Assembly: GCA_024229115.1 (NCBI GenBank)
Contig: JAAEST010000122.1
Location: forward strand, 186,001-250,000
DNA: 64,000 bases
Source of the DNA: Oligoflexia bacterium
Lineage (GTDB): Bacteria; Bdellovibrionota; Bacteriovoracia; Bacteriovoracales; Bacteriovoracaceae
Direction of reading: 5' to 3'
The first letter of the stretch is position 1, and every line of letters begins with the position of its first letter. Positions 51,050-60,663 of this stretch are shown piece by piece. A program made the position numbers and the translations under genes. The notes beneath the pieces are model-generated. The model made no database searches. It was given only the letters and a program-made list of their open reading frames with translations, and was not told the origin of the DNA.

Positions 51050-52465
51050 TTGAAAATATCTCATCTTGTTCTTACCCTATCTCTCGTTACCAGCTGTGCA
51101 AGCTCAAATATTTTTAGACCTATCAGTCATACTTCCAATGAAGATGCTAAGCGTCCATTACATGTGGAACTTGATGAAAAAGATCTGGTAACTTTTGACC
51201 AAGCTAAGAAAGAAATCGAGAGTAAAGAGATCGAAGACTCGCCAATTACAGTCACTCAATATTCTGTTGAGAACCCAACTATTCCTGAAGACACGGATAA
51301 CGACGATGTGTCGGCGGAGGATAAAGATCCTGGAATGCATCTTCGTTATAAGCAAAAGCATTATGACTTCTGGATGAATTATTTTACTAAGAGAGATACG
51401 AAGAGATTTATTCGTCATCTTAAAAATGGTGAGAAGTATAAGACAATTGTAAGTAAAATTTTGAAGGAACATAATCTTCCTGAAGATCTTTTCTATGTGG
51501 CCCTCATTGAATCTGGATTCAATACACATATTAAAAGTAGAGCTTCTGCTGTAGGTCCTTGGCAGTTTATTAAAGGGACAGCAGATCGTTATGGTCTTAA
51601 AGTAAACCGCTACTTAGATGAGAGAAGAAATATCCACAAGGCCACTCATGCAGCCGCTAATTACTTTAAAGATTTATATAATATCTTCGGAAGCTGGGAA
51701 TTAGCTCTTTGCGCTTACAATGCTGGTGAGTATCGTATTATCAATGCCATTAGACGTGGAAATACCAGAGACTATAGGGAGCTTGTTAAGAAAAAACTTA
51801 TTCCTAAAGAAACTATTTACTATATTCCAAAAGTTGTCGCAGCAAAGAAGCTGGCCCAAACAAAGTTTAAAGATGTAGGAACTTCTGCTTGGGATAAGAT
51901 TCACTCTGAGGCAAAGGTTCAAAGAGTTTCTAAATCTTTTAATGTTAACAACATGGCCAAGAGACTTGGGGTAAAGAAAAGTCTTCTTTTAAAACTTAAT
52001 CCAGATTTAAGAAGAGGCTATATTAAGATTAGTCGTAGACAAAAATATAATATTGTTGTTCCTCAAGAAGTTAATTTAACAGCACAACTTAAGTCATCAC
52101 TTCATCAAGCAAAGAAGAAATTTGTTAAAGAATCTCGCGTGGCCAAAAGATCTGTTGCTAGCAAGACTACTTATAAAGTGAGAAGAGGTGATAACCTTAC
52201 AAAGATCGCTCGCAAGTTTAATACAAGAATTTCAACTTTAAGAAAGTATAATCGTCTTAGAGGAAACAAAATATATGTAGGGCAGAGATTGAAAGTTCCT
52301 GCATCAAAGAGACTTTCTAAACTTTATATTGTTAAAAAAGGCGATAATCTCTATAAAATCGCAAGAAAGTTTGGAGTTTCAATAAATAGAATTGTGAGGG
52401 CCAACTCACTGAAAAGAAAAACAATTTTCCCTAATCAAAGAATCAGAATTCCTCAAAATAGTTAA
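51050..52465 (+). CDS. mltD: MltD-like membrane-bound lytic transglycosylase with LysM repeats
   Basis: 471 residues from TTG 51050 (AGGAG site). Lipoprotein signal with Cys 16 (LVTSCASS). SLT domain about 140-250: catalytic Glu E154 in YVALIESGFN, then SAVGPWQFI and ELALCAYNAGE. LysM repeats follow: a degenerate one (about 300-340) and two clear ones (about 374-415, YKVRRGDNLTKIARKF; about 423-467, YIVKKGDNLYKIARKF). Cleaves glycan strands of peptidoglycan to 1,6-anhydro ends. A predator may use it on its own or the prey wall. Confidence 0.93.
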   Translation: MKISHLVLTLSLVTSCASSNIFRPISHTSNEDAKRPLHVELDEKDLVTFDQAKKEIESKEIEDSPITVTQYSVENPTIPEDTDNDDVSAEDKDPGMHLRYKQKHYDFWMNYFTKRDTKRFIRHLKNGEKYKTIVSKILKEHNLPEDLFYVALIESGFNTHIKSRASAVGPWQFIKGTADRYGLKVNRYLDERRNIHKATHAAANYFKDLYNIFGSWELALCAYNAGEYRIINAIRRGNTRDYRELVKKKLIPKETIYYIPKVVAAKKLAQTKFKDVGTSAWDKIHSEAKVQRVSKSFNVNNMAKRLGVKKSLLLKLNPDLRRGYIKISRRQKYNIVVPQEVNLTAQLKSSLHQAKKKFVKESRVAKRSVASKTTYKVRRGDNLTKIARKFNTRISTLRKYNRLRGNKIYVGQRLKVPASKRLSKLYIVKKGDNLYKIARKFGVSINRIVRANSLKRKTIFPNQRIRIPQNS

Positions 52466-52472
52466 ATAATAG

Positions 52473-52503
52473 CAGCAGGAGAGTCTCATGACATCTCCTG
52501 TTG
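52473..52503 (+). terminator. Hairpin after mltD, probable terminator
   Basis: CAGCAGGAGA (52473-52482) pairs with TCTCCTGTTG (52494-52503), one G-U. A T-run comes only nine bases later (GCTTTTTTCC), so it is a weak or non-classical terminator. Confidence 0.5.
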
Positions 52504-52538
52504 TAAACTCGCTTTTTTCCCTTTAAAATCCATATATT

Positions 52539-53672
52539 ATGAAAATCGGTTTTGATGCGAAAAGAATCTTTCATAACTTTCGTGGTTTAGGAAATTATTC
52601 GAGGACTTTAGTTGAAAGTCTTCAGAAGTATTATCCTGAAAATGATTATGTTCTTTTCACACCTCCTTTTAAAGATCAAAGGGCGAAGGCCTGGGAAAAG
52701 AGAAATGAAGAGTTTCAAATTGTAACTCCTCAATCTGCTCTAGATAAAACTTTTTCTAGTGCGTGGAGAAGTCTCTTTTTGACAAACACGCTAGAGAAGT
52801 TTGATCTCGATATTTATCATGGCCTAAGTCATGAGCTTCCGCCAAAAATTCAAAAGAGTAATATTAAGAGTGTTGTCACTATTCATGATCTTATTTTCAT
52901 GAGATATCCTCAGTTTTTCTCAATGGTTGATCGCCAAGTATATAAGAAGAAATTTCAGCATGCTGTTGATAGTGCAGACCTTGTTATTTCAATTTGTGAT
53001 CAAACAAGAAGAGATATTATTGACTTTCTCAATGTCCCTGAAGAGAAGATTAAAACTGTTTATCAGTCTTGTGCCCCTTCTTTTTATACTCTCTTAAAAG
53101 AAGATCAACTTTATACCAGTCTTTTTAAGTATCGCTTACCAGAGAAGTATATTCTCTTTGTAGGTGCGGTCGAAGAAAGAAAGAATGTGAAAACATTGAT
53201 TAAATCTTTCGCTCGTCTTAAAGATCAGATTCCTCATAATCTGGTTATTGTTGGAGATGGGAAAGAATATAAGAAAGAATGCCTAAGGCTTGTGGCCGAT
53301 AATAATTTATGGAAGCGTGTAACCTTCTTAGGCCATGTTAGTTCTGAAGATCTTCCAGCGATTTATCAAGGGGCTGATCTCTTTGTCTTTCCAAGTTTAT
53401 TTGAAGGCTGGGGAATTCCAATTGTGGAAGCATTATTTTCAGATACTCCTGTGATTACAACTGAAGGTGGATGCTTCGAAGAATCTGGTGGAAGTTATTC
53501 TCGTTATGTGAAACCAGATAATGTTGATGAAATTGTCGAGGCCATGGATCAAGTGATTAATGATGATGATCTAAGAATAAAAATGATTAGAAATGGTCGT
53601 CTTCATGCTGAAAAATTTCATTGGAAAAATACGGCTTCTAACCTTATTAATACCTATAAAGAAATCCTTTAA
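52539..53672 (+). CDS. GT4-family glycosyltransferase
   Basis: 377 residues. FDAKRIFHNFRGLGNYSRTL is the GT4 acceptor-loop opening; FVGAVEERKNVKTLIKSF and VIVGDGKEYKKE start the donor domain, and FPSLFEGWGIPIVEALFSDTPVI holds the EX7E motif. Cytoplasmic GT-B enzyme using a nucleotide sugar, probably for LPS or other surface glycan. No neighbouring polysaccharide cluster defines the product. Confidence 0.9.
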   Translation: MKIGFDAKRIFHNFRGLGNYSRTLVESLQKYYPENDYVLFTPPFKDQRAKAWEKRNEEFQIVTPQSALDKTFSSAWRSLFLTNTLEKFDLDIYHGLSHELPPKIQKSNIKSVVTIHDLIFMRYPQFFSMVDRQVYKKKFQHAVDSADLVISICDQTRRDIIDFLNVPEEKIKTVYQSCAPSFYTLLKEDQLYTSLFKYRLPEKYILFVGAVEERKNVKTLIKSFARLKDQIPHNLVIVGDGKEYKKECLRLVADNNLWKRVTFLGHVSSEDLPAIYQGADLFVFPSLFEGWGIPIVEALFSDTPVITTEGGCFEESGGSYSRYVKPDNVDEIVEAMDQVINDDDLRIKMIRNGRLHAEKFHWKNTASNLINTYKEIL

Positions 53673-53678
53673 AACTAT

Positions 53679-54314
53679 TCAAAGCTCACTAAACTTCTGA
53701 ATAAGAATCTTAGAAAGCATATTTTCAAAGTCTGAGCGATTTACTGATTCACTAGACTTTTCCATTAAGACTTTTTGAAGAGATGTCATTGTATCTGTTG
53801 AAAAGCCACAAGGATTAATTCCTTGAAAGGCCATAGGGTCTTCTTCTAGATTAAAAGCGAGTCCATGATAGGTCACCCATCTCTTGACGGCCACGCCAAT
53901 ACTAGCAATCTTCTTTTGACCAACCCAAACACCGGTATAGTCTGGTTCACCACGATTAGGGTTTCCTGCACCTTCTATTCCATATTCTTTGAGAACTTCA
54001 ACCATGGCGTCTTCCATGGCCTGAAGAAAGCCTGCAATATTTTGACCTTTATTCTTTAAATTGATTATTGGGTAAATGACCACTTGGCCTGGTCCATGAT
54101 AGGTGGCCTTCCCACCTCTTTCTATTGAAACAGTTTCGCCATTCCATCCACAAATATCAGCTTCGCTGCTTTTCTTTCCAAGTGTTACGACAGGATCATG
54201 AGAGCAAATGATCAATGTATCTTCTGATTCACCATTAATAACCTTAGCTACAGTATCAAGTTGAACTTGATAGGCCTGTTCGTAAGACATTTTGCCAAGG
54301 TTATTAATTTTCAT
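53679..54314 (-). CDS. lipB: Octanoyltransferase LipB
   Basis: Moves octanoyl from acyl carrier protein to lipoyl domains. 211 residues. RGGKATYHGPGQVVIYPI and GVWVGQKKIASIGVAVKRWVTYHG are the LipB signature; the catalytic Cys is in GINPCGF. It directly follows lipA on the minus strand (12 bases). Confidence 0.96.
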   Translation of the reverse strand: MKINNLGKMSYEQAYQVQLDTVAKVINGESEDTLIICSHDPVVTLGKKSSEADICGWNGETVSIERGGKATYHGPGQVVIYPIINLKNKGQNIAGFLQAMEDAMVEVLKEYGIEGAGNPNRGEPDYTGVWVGQKKIASIGVAVKRWVTYHGLAFNLEEDPMAFQGINPCGFSTDTMTSLQKVLMEKSSESVNRSDFENMLSKILIQKFSEL

Positions 54315-54326
54315 ATTTTGACCAGA

Positions 54327-55259
54327 TTAAAGAGTAGGGAATTTTGGTTTCGCTGCTTCTTCAGCCGCTCTGTCCTTTTCAATCACACCTTTCATAAAGT
54401 ATTCACCAGCACGGTAACTACTTCTAACAAGAGGCCCACTAGCTACATAGAGAAAGCCCATCTTGTTTGCTACTTCTTCCCAGTACTTAAATTTCTCAGG
54501 AGTCACATATTCAACAATTGGTAGGTACTTCTTATGTCTATTGGTTGGAGCAAGATACTGACCAAAAGTTACAACATCACATTTCACTTTACGAAGATCT
54601 TCAAGTGCTTGTTGTACTTCTTCGTCTTTTTCACCAAGTCCAAGCATGATAGATGTTTTTGTATATTGTGATGGCTTTATTTGCTTAGCTGTCCATAGTG
54701 TATTTAATGATTGCCTATAAGTTGAACGACGATCTCTTACTCTTGGAGTAAGACTTTCCACTGTTTCAATATTGTGGGCGAAAACATCTGGATTGGCCTT
54801 GATCACTCTTTCAATTAATTCAGGTCTCGCATTAAAATCTGGCGTAAGCACTTCCACAATCATTGAAGGTTTATTTTCTTTGATCACTTCAATCGTTTTG
54901 GCGAAATGTTCAGCCCCTAAATCTTCGAGATCATCTCGATCTACAGAAGTAAGAACAACATAATCTAATTCCATTTGAGAAATGGCATAACCAACTTTAC
55001 TTGGTTCTTCGGCATCAAGAACTCCCTTTGGATTTCCCGTTTTTACTGCACAGAAACGACAAGCTCTTGTACACGTATCTCCCATCAGCATAAAAGTGGC
55101 CGTACCACCTCCCCAACATTCTTCAATATTAGGACAGATTGCTTCTTGGCAAACAGTTACAAGGTTAAGGCCTGCAAGCATTCCTTTAATATTCTTATAG
55201 CTTTTAGATGTAGGTGCTCTAACTTTGAGCCACTCAGGTCTCTTACTACTTTGAGTCAT
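54327..55259 (-). CDS. lipA: Lipoyl synthase LipA (radical SAM)
   Basis: Inserts two sulfurs into octanoyl chains. 310 residues from ATG 55259, chosen for the GGAGA site upstream and the family-typical start [10 protein letters not shown]. Auxiliary cluster cysteines are in [13 protein letters not shown], the radical SAM CxxxCxxC in [10 protein letters not shown], and the C-terminal RSSYRAGE provides the sulfur-site Ser. The longer open reading up to 55673 would overlap the real gene at 55365 and was rejected. Confidence 0.97.
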   Translation of the reverse strand: MTQSSKRPEWLKVRAPTSKSYKNIKGMLAGLNLVTVCQEAICPNIEECWGGGTATFMLMGDTCTRACRFCAVKTGNPKGVLDAEEPSKVGYAISQMELDYVVLTSVDRDDLEDLGAEHFAKTIEVIKENKPSMIVEVLTPDFNARPELIERVIKANPDVFAHNIETVESLTPRVRDRRSTYRQSLNTLWTAKQIKPSQYTKTSIMLGLGEKDEEVQQALEDLRKVKCDVVTFGQYLAPTNRHKKYLPIVEYVTPEKFKYWEEVANKMGFLYVASGPLVRSSYRAGEYFMKGVIEKDRAAEEAAKPKFPTL

Positions 55260-55364
55260 TATTTCTCCAATTTGGTAAGGATTTAACATATTTATGGCCG
55301 AAAAGTCTTGTGTGCGATGAGTTATTATATAGAAATTATGGTAAATACATGAGATTATCCGGCC

Positions 55365-55742
55365 ATGAAAATCATTTATCTGTCCATTATTTCCCTTATC
55401 ATCGCAAGCTGTGCCACTCATACTCAGAAGCTTAATAAAGAACATAGTAGCTTCCTGAGAGATGTTCAGGTGAAGAAGTCTAGTCTTCCAAAGAAGAGCT
55501 ATCGCAAGTTTCTTAAAGATACGATTAGAGCAAAAGAGGATGAGATTATTGGTCTTAGAGCACTTAAGAATAGAGAGTCGACTATGATCTCTCAAAACGA
55601 CGCCAGGGCCACTCAACAACCTGAAGATATTTACAACTTTCAATCGCAAACCCATGCCATGAGTTGGCAGCAATTAGACGACAGAGAGAAGATGCTAAGA
55701 AAGCAGCTTTTCTTCTTAAGAAGTCAGCTCAGTTCACTGTAG
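55365..55742 (+). CDS. Small lipoprotein with coiled coil
   Basis: 125 residues; signal [16 protein letters not shown] with lipobox Cys 16. The mature part is helical and highly charged, with coiled-coil potential at both ends. No family recognised. Lpp-like anchoring is conceivable but there is no evidence for it. Confidence 0.65.
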   Translation: MKIIYLSIISLIIASCATHTQKLNKEHSSFLRDVQVKKSSLPKKSYRKFLKDTIRAKEDEIIGLRALKNRESTMISQNDARATQQPEDIYNFQSQTHAMSWQQLDDREKMLRKQLFFLRSQLSSL

Positions 55743-55861
55743 TTTAAAAGCAGTGTCTAAATTTTAGTCAGAACCAGCAATCTAAATAGTTATTATTAGG
55801 CAATTTATTTGGCCTTCTCCTTGCACACTAAAAAGGGATTTTTAAATTTAAGGAGAGAAAT

Positions 55862-57418
55862 ATGTCTTTTAAATCTTTTAAGAAAAAGTCTTTAGTATGT
55901 GCTTTGTCTTTAATGAGCTTAGCAGTTCTTGCGCAACCAGTAACTCTAACGGGTGTTCTATCTCAAAATGAGGATAAGTTTTTTCTAAAAAACTTTTCTA
56001 AAGTAGGCCCACAAAATGTTGAAATTAAAATGCATAAGGACTTTATCTACACATTAGATGAGAAGATGGTGAACTCACCAAATTACATGCTTCAATTTGA
56101 AGGAGACCTCGAAGGAAATATTCTTAGCACAGAAAAAACTCCAACTATTGTTGGTGGATCTGTAGAGGTAAGCGGAGTTTTTAAAGAAGATAATGGAAAC
56201 TACTTTGTTGGCGATCAAGTCGCAAGCTTTGGGAGAACAAAACCTATCTATGGTATTCCTTTCGATAATGAATCAAAGATGAGCTATGTTGGAAAAGAAG
56301 TTATTGCTCAAGGTGAATATGTAGAAGTTAATGGTGAGAAAGTATTCTCAATTAACGCTATTGTTGAGAAAGATATTTTTAAAGTTGAAAGTGAAGTATT
56401 TAAAGCTCCAGAAGCTTTCGATAAAGATCCTAAGAAATTTATCTTAGAGGAGATGCCTAAGAATGTTAACTCACAATCAAGAGTTCCATTTAAAGGAGTG
56501 ATGGCAAGTAAGAAAGGTTATACTCCTGAAGCAGGGGAATCAGTACTAGTTATTACTGTCTCAGGAAGACAAGGGGATGACCCAGGAGCATCAGCTGGTC
56601 ACTTTGCCATTGGTGGTGGTGTTGTTAATGAAGAAGGAATGATCGATGGTGAGACTTATAACTTCTACTTTGAAGGACCAAAAGAAGTCTTAGCAGGAAA
56701 TACAGATTTAGTTTCATACTTTGGTCACTTAATCCAAGGTCAACAAAACTATAGACCAACATACACACTTTTTGCCTACGGGATCGATAAGAAAGAATTA
56801 AGAAAAGTAAGAGATCTTTATGAAAAAGAATTACATAAAGTAAGAACTGAAAAAGGTTTAAAAATTACTCCAGGTTATAACTGTACGACGACTTCAAACT
56901 ACGTACTAAGAGATATCGGAATCTATGGTAATAACCACAACCTTGGTAGAAGAATCTTTGATGTTCAAAATATTGGTTATATCAACCCATTTAGCTGGTT
57001 TGCTAATAGAGCGAATAATGAAAGCTTTGCTGCAAAACCAAGAATTATCTCATATGTTTCGACAAGAGATAAAGAGCACTATATTCCAAGACCAGCATTT
57101 GAGTCTTACGTAAAGAACTTTTCTAGCAAGCGTTGGAGAAAGAGAAAGGGGATTAAGAGAGTTGATTTCCTATTCATTCCTCAAACTCCTAGTGCGAGAC
57201 AAGTTGGTGGGATTAGTTATAACGATCCAATCTCAGAAGGAAATAAGATTATATCTTTCGCGAATAAAAGAGATGCTGAAAGAATGAAAGATATTAAGAG
57301 AGCTCAGGAAATTCTTTTAAACCAAGATGCAGCTGATAAAGCCGACATCGATTGGGCAAGAGAGTATTGGGCCCAAGATCAAGCAGAAGTTAAAGAATTA
57401 TTAAATACTATTGATTAA
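55862..57418 (+). CDS. Secreted protein with permuted papain-like His...Cys arrangement
   Basis: 518 residues, signal peptide ending VLA, very strong AAGGAGAG ribosome site. Residues 25-200 look like two OB- or beta-type repeats (TLTGVLSQNEDKFFLKNF and VSGVFKEDNGNYFVGD). From about 225 a possible catalytic domain has H247 (ASAGHFAIGG) before C341 (PGYNCTTTSNYVL), the order of permuted NlpC/P60-type enzymes, and an RPTYTLFAYGI segment between. The C-terminal 130 residues are basic. Peptidase or amidase activity is an inference from two residues only. Confidence 0.6.
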   Translation: MSFKSFKKKSLVCALSLMSLAVLAQPVTLTGVLSQNEDKFFLKNFSKVGPQNVEIKMHKDFIYTLDEKMVNSPNYMLQFEGDLEGNILSTEKTPTIVGGSVEVSGVFKEDNGNYFVGDQVASFGRTKPIYGIPFDNESKMSYVGKEVIAQGEYVEVNGEKVFSINAIVEKDIFKVESEVFKAPEAFDKDPKKFILEEMPKNVNSQSRVPFKGVMASKKGYTPEAGESVLVITVSGRQGDDPGASAGHFAIGGGVVNEEGMIDGETYNFYFEGPKEVLAGNTDLVSYFGHLIQGQQNYRPTYTLFAYGIDKKELRKVRDLYEKELHKVRTEKGLKITPGYNCTTTSNYVLRDIGIYGNNHNLGRRIFDVQNIGYINPFSWFANRANNESFAAKPRIISYVSTRDKEHYIPRPAFESYVKNFSSKRWRKRKGIKRVDFLFIPQTPSARQVGGISYNDPISEGNKIISFANKRDAERMKDIKRAQEILLNQDAADKADIDWAREYWAQDQAEVKELLNTID

Positions 57419-59268
57419 TAATGAGCCGGAAAGTGACAGAGGAAGGTGGTACCATCGCCTTCCTTTGATTTCACTTCAATTTTACCATTGTGATTTTGCA
57501 TAATATGTTTCACGATGGCCAAGCCTAGACCTGTTCCCCCAATTTCACGAGACCTTGAAGAATCAACACGATAAAAACGCTCAAAGAGACGTCCATGATG
57601 TTCTTTGGAAATTCCAAATCCATTATCTGAAATTGTGAGGAGGTCGTACTTTTTATCTTCTGTTTGAGTCCACTTCACATGAATCTGACCATTTTCTGGA
57701 GTATATTTAAAAGCATTATCAATGAGGTTGGTTAAAACTTGCTCAAGCATTTGAGGGTTGGCCCAGCATTTTTCTATAGCATAGTCACAATCAATAGAAA
57801 TATTCTTATCATGAAAGCCTTGTCTTACATTAGCAATAACATTTGAAGTAATCTCTTCAGGAATAAGAGTTTCCTTTTTTATTTTTCCTCCACTTGATTC
57901 AATCACACTGAGATTCAGAATATCATTGAAAAGAGTGGTAAGTCGGTCTGAGTTTTGCTCAATCTTATCGAGAAATGATTTCATTGAATCAAAGTTTTCA
58001 GAGTTTGCATTCTTAAGAATCTGGACATAGCCCTTCATCGCCGTCAGTGGTGTTCTCACTTCATGTGAAACATTGGCCACAAAGTCTTCTCTCATTTGGT
58101 CTGCTAGCTTTCTATCCGTCACATCATGGAAGACAGCAACCGCTCCAAAAGTCTCATTCTTTGAATTCATAAGGGGAGAGATACGAATATCAAAATAACC
58201 ATTACGCTTACCACCTTTAACAGGCAGCTCAACATTTCTAATCTTTTTAAGTTCTAAGGACTCAAGAGCTTCTTTGTAAAGATCTTGAATTTGTTGATCA
58301 CGAATGACTTCCCAAAGTTTTAACTGTGAAAGTTCTTTCTTCTTAATTGTTTTGTTTAGAAATGTTTTTCGAAAGTGATTGTTCACAAAAAGGACCTCAT
58401 TATTCTTACCAACAGCAAGAAGTGAATCCTTGATAGATTCCATCACGGTAAACATTTTCTCATTTTCCTTATGAAGCTCATCTAGAAAACTTTCTAGTCC
58501 TTTTTGGGCATTTTCAAGAGTCTTTTCAACGATAAGCCATTCGTCTTCTTCTTCCGTTAAGGTTGTGTCTTGGGTAACTCGCTTCATTTTCTCAATTTTT
58601 GTGAGAATTCCTCGTAGCGGAGTTGATACTTGAAGACTTCCCCAAAGACTAATAAGACTTGTAATAATAAGCAAAGGAAAAAGTAGAGAGATAATTGTTT
58701 TATCCCATTCCTTCATCGCCTCTGAGATTTTTCCAAGTGGAATACTTTGGCGAATGATAAAACGCTGTTGCATACCATCTAGTTGAATATCAATAGAGAT
58801 CGCTCCAAAAACTTCAGGACCTTTTCCCTCATCTCTGACGGCCGTCCCTTCACCAAGACGAATGGCATCTCTCACTTCGTCCTTCGGAAAGAGGCTTTCT
58901 ATTTTATTGAGTGAGACGACATTATCACAAACGGCTGTTCCGCGATCATTGATCACCGTATACCTAGTCTTAGAATCTTTACTAAGACTTTTACACCACT
59001 TAAGTGGACTTAGCTTTTGAGTCTCGATAGATTGTTTTATAAGGTCTAATGATTCATTAATTTGTGCTTGAGCTTGATTGGTAAGATGAGTTTCTAAGAA
59101 TTCTCTCGCTGTCCAGGCAGTAGCAATAATGATAAAACTGGCCATGACAATTTGAACAAGTGCGAGCTTACGGAAGAATTTCCATGGAAGAGTATTTACT
59201 AATTTGGTAAATGTTTTCTCTTTCTTATTCTGCTGCAACTCGATAGCCAATCCCTCTAATGGTTTCAA
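57415..59268 (-). CDS. phoR: PhoR-type phosphate sensor histidine kinase
   Basis: 617 residues if begun at TTG 59268 (AGGA four bases upstream), overlapping phoB by 44 bases; a later start is possible. TM1 about 36-56, a periplasmic domain of about 130 residues, TM2 about 191-211, PAS about 270-390, HisKA with H402 (FVANVSHEVRTPLTAM), HATPase with DNGFGIS and GTGLGLAIV. Larger sensor part than E. coli PhoR. Last gene of the pst-pho operon; controls PhoB by phosphorylation under phosphate limitation, with PhoU and the Pst transporter as input. Its stop overlaps by four bases the secreted protein gene. Confidence 0.92.
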   Translation of the reverse strand: MKPLEGLAIELQQNKKEKTFTKLVNTLPWKFFRKLALVQIVMASFIIIATAWTAREFLETHLTNQAQAQINESLDLIKQSIETQKLSPLKWCKSLSKDSKTRYTVINDRGTAVCDNVVSLNKIESLFPKDEVRDAIRLGEGTAVRDEGKGPEVFGAISIDIQLDGMQQRFIIRQSIPLGKISEAMKEWDKTIISLLFPLLIITSLISLWGSLQVSTPLRGILTKIEKMKRVTQDTTLTEEEDEWLIVEKTLENAQKGLESFLDELHKENEKMFTVMESIKDSLLAVGKNNEVLFVNNHFRKTFLNKTIKKKELSQLKLWEVIRDQQIQDLYKEALESLELKKIRNVELPVKGGKRNGYFDIRISPLMNSKNETFGAVAVFHDVTDRKLADQMREDFVANVSHEVRTPLTAMKGYVQILKNANSENFDSMKSFLDKIEQNSDRLTTLFNDILNLSVIESSGGKIKKETLIPEEITSNVIANVRQGFHDKNISIDCDYAIEKCWANPQMLEQVLTNLIDNAFKYTPENGQIHVKWTQTEDKKYDLLTISDNGFGISKEHHGRLFERFYRVDSSRSREIGGTGLGLAIVKHIMQNHNGKIEVKSKEGDGTTFLCHFPAHY

Positions 59269-59950
59269 CTAGTCCTGAGTAGTTTCCTAGTTTCTTTCTT
59301 AATCCAAAAATATGAGTATCAATTGTACGATCAGTTACATGAACAGGTCCATCCTGAATAAACTCAACAAGTTGATTACGAGTAAGAACTTTACCAGGTT
59401 GCTGTAAGAATGCCACTAACAGTTTGTATTCAGAGAGAGTAAGGTCTACTTCTTTCTCTTCGATCCAAGTTTTACATTGATTTGTGTCTACTTTGAGGCC
59501 CTTCGTTGTATAAATATGCTGTTCTTTCTTCTCTGCCGTGTCAGTCGTAGTTAGAGTTTGTCTTCTTCTAAGAAGTGATCTCACTCTCGCCATGAAAATA
59601 TTAATATCAAAAGGCTTTGTAACATAATCATCAGCACCAGCATCAAGACCTTCAATAATTTGATCTGAATTTGTAAGCGCTGTTAAGAAAAGTATAGGAT
59701 GAGTCTTTGTTTTCTTATACATCCTTAGAAATTTACAAATCTCAATACCATTAGTTCCTGGAAGCATCCTATCGAGAACAAAGAGGTCTATATCATCAAT
59801 ATTTTGATTATCTTGTATATGCTCAAGAGCTTCTGTTCCATCAGTGAAGATAATAGTTTCTAGGCCATTTGTTTCGAGCTGAACTTTAAGGATGTCGCAA
59901 ATATCTTTTTCATCCTCTACAATTAAAACTTTACCGTTTAATGTGCTCAC
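59225..59950 (-). CDS. phoB: PhoB-type response regulator
   Basis: 241 residues. Receiver with E12-D13 pocket, phosphoacceptor D60 (LFVLDRMLPG) and K112 (YVTKPFD); winged-helix output (about 150-240; VHVTDRTIDTHIFGLRKKLG). With phoR and phoU in one transcript it is the phosphate regulator of this genome. A linker with a Thr/Glu-rich stretch separates the domains. Confidence 0.93.
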   Translation of the reverse strand: MSTLNGKVLIVEDEKDICDILKVQLETNGLETIIFTDGTEALEHIQDNQNIDDIDLFVLDRMLPGTNGIEICKFLRMYKKTKTHPILFLTALTNSDQIIEGLDAGADDYVTKPFDINIFMARVRSLLRRRQTLTTTDTAEKKEQHIYTTKGLKVDTNQCKTWIEEKEVDLTLSEYKLLVAFLQQPGKVLTRNQLVEFIQDGPVHVTDRTIDTHIFGLRKKLGNYSGLVETIRGIGYRVAAE

Positions 59951-59973
59951 TTCTTTCTCCTATCTTCTCAGTC

Positions 59974-60651
59974 TTAAGACTTATCAATCTTTTTTAAGAA
60001 GTCATCGAGACGGTTATCCTTCTTACGATCCTTCTTGATGTCAGGGTCATGTCGAATGTCTTTACCTTCTTCTGCAAAGATCACATCTTCAGCGATATTT
60101 GTGCAATGATCACCAATTCGCTCGATATTCTTTGCAATACGAATTACTGAATAACCCTCTTCGAAGCTTATCTCATTATTTTTCATGGCAAGCAAGAATT
60201 CTTCTATTACGTTTTGGTTAAGATCATTGATCTCAGAATCGGCGACAATTACTTTCTGTGCTTCTTCAATATTTGAATGGATAAAAGAATCTATGGCCCT
60301 TGATAGCATCTTTTGAGCGGCTAAATTCATAGCCTCAAGGCGAGAGTATTTCTTTTCAAGATTTTCAGCATAACGCTTTACGCTTGTGGCCTGATCTCCA
60401 ATTCTTTCTAGTTCGGAGTTAATCTTCATCGCAGCAAGAGCGAGTCTAAGGTCTCTGGCCTGAGGTGATTTGAGAGCGATATATTTGAAGCACTCTTCAT
60501 CAATAATCTTATGAAATTCGTTGATATTGTTTTCAATAGAGAAAATGTCATCGAGATCGACATCTTTATTTAGGCAATTTTTAACTACCTTCTCAACTTG
60601 TGAAGCCATTTTGACAACAGTTTCAACAATTTCTTTCGAACTTAGATACAT
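59974..60651 (-). CDS. phoU: Phosphate signalling protein PhoU
   Basis: 225 residues, two three-helix bundle repeats with the metal-binding ERIGDQATSV and ERIGDHCTNI motifs. It links Pst transporter state to PhoR and restrains phosphate uptake. The C-terminal 25 residues are a charged extension (KDRKKDNRLDDF) beyond the usual end. Confidence 0.95.
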   Translation of the reverse strand: MYLSSKEIVETVVKMASQVEKVVKNCLNKDVDLDDIFSIENNINEFHKIIDEECFKYIALKSPQARDLRLALAAMKINSELERIGDQATSVKRYAENLEKKYSRLEAMNLAAQKMLSRAIDSFIHSNIEEAQKVIVADSEINDLNQNVIEEFLLAMKNNEISFEEGYSVIRIAKNIERIGDHCTNIAEDVIFAEEGKDIRHDPDIKKDRKKDNRLDDFLKKIDKS

Positions 60652-60663
60652 AAGGGGTCTCCC

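Noticed and set aside
51158-51529. Minus-strand frame of 123 codons inside mltD
   Set aside because: Opposite to a conserved coding region; composition Ile/Phe-rich as expected of an antisense frame in AT-rich DNA.
55260-55673. Long N-terminal extension of lipA
   Set aside because: It would overlap the lipoprotein gene at 55365 on the other strand, lacks the LipA pattern, and a good ribosome site precedes the ATG at 55259.
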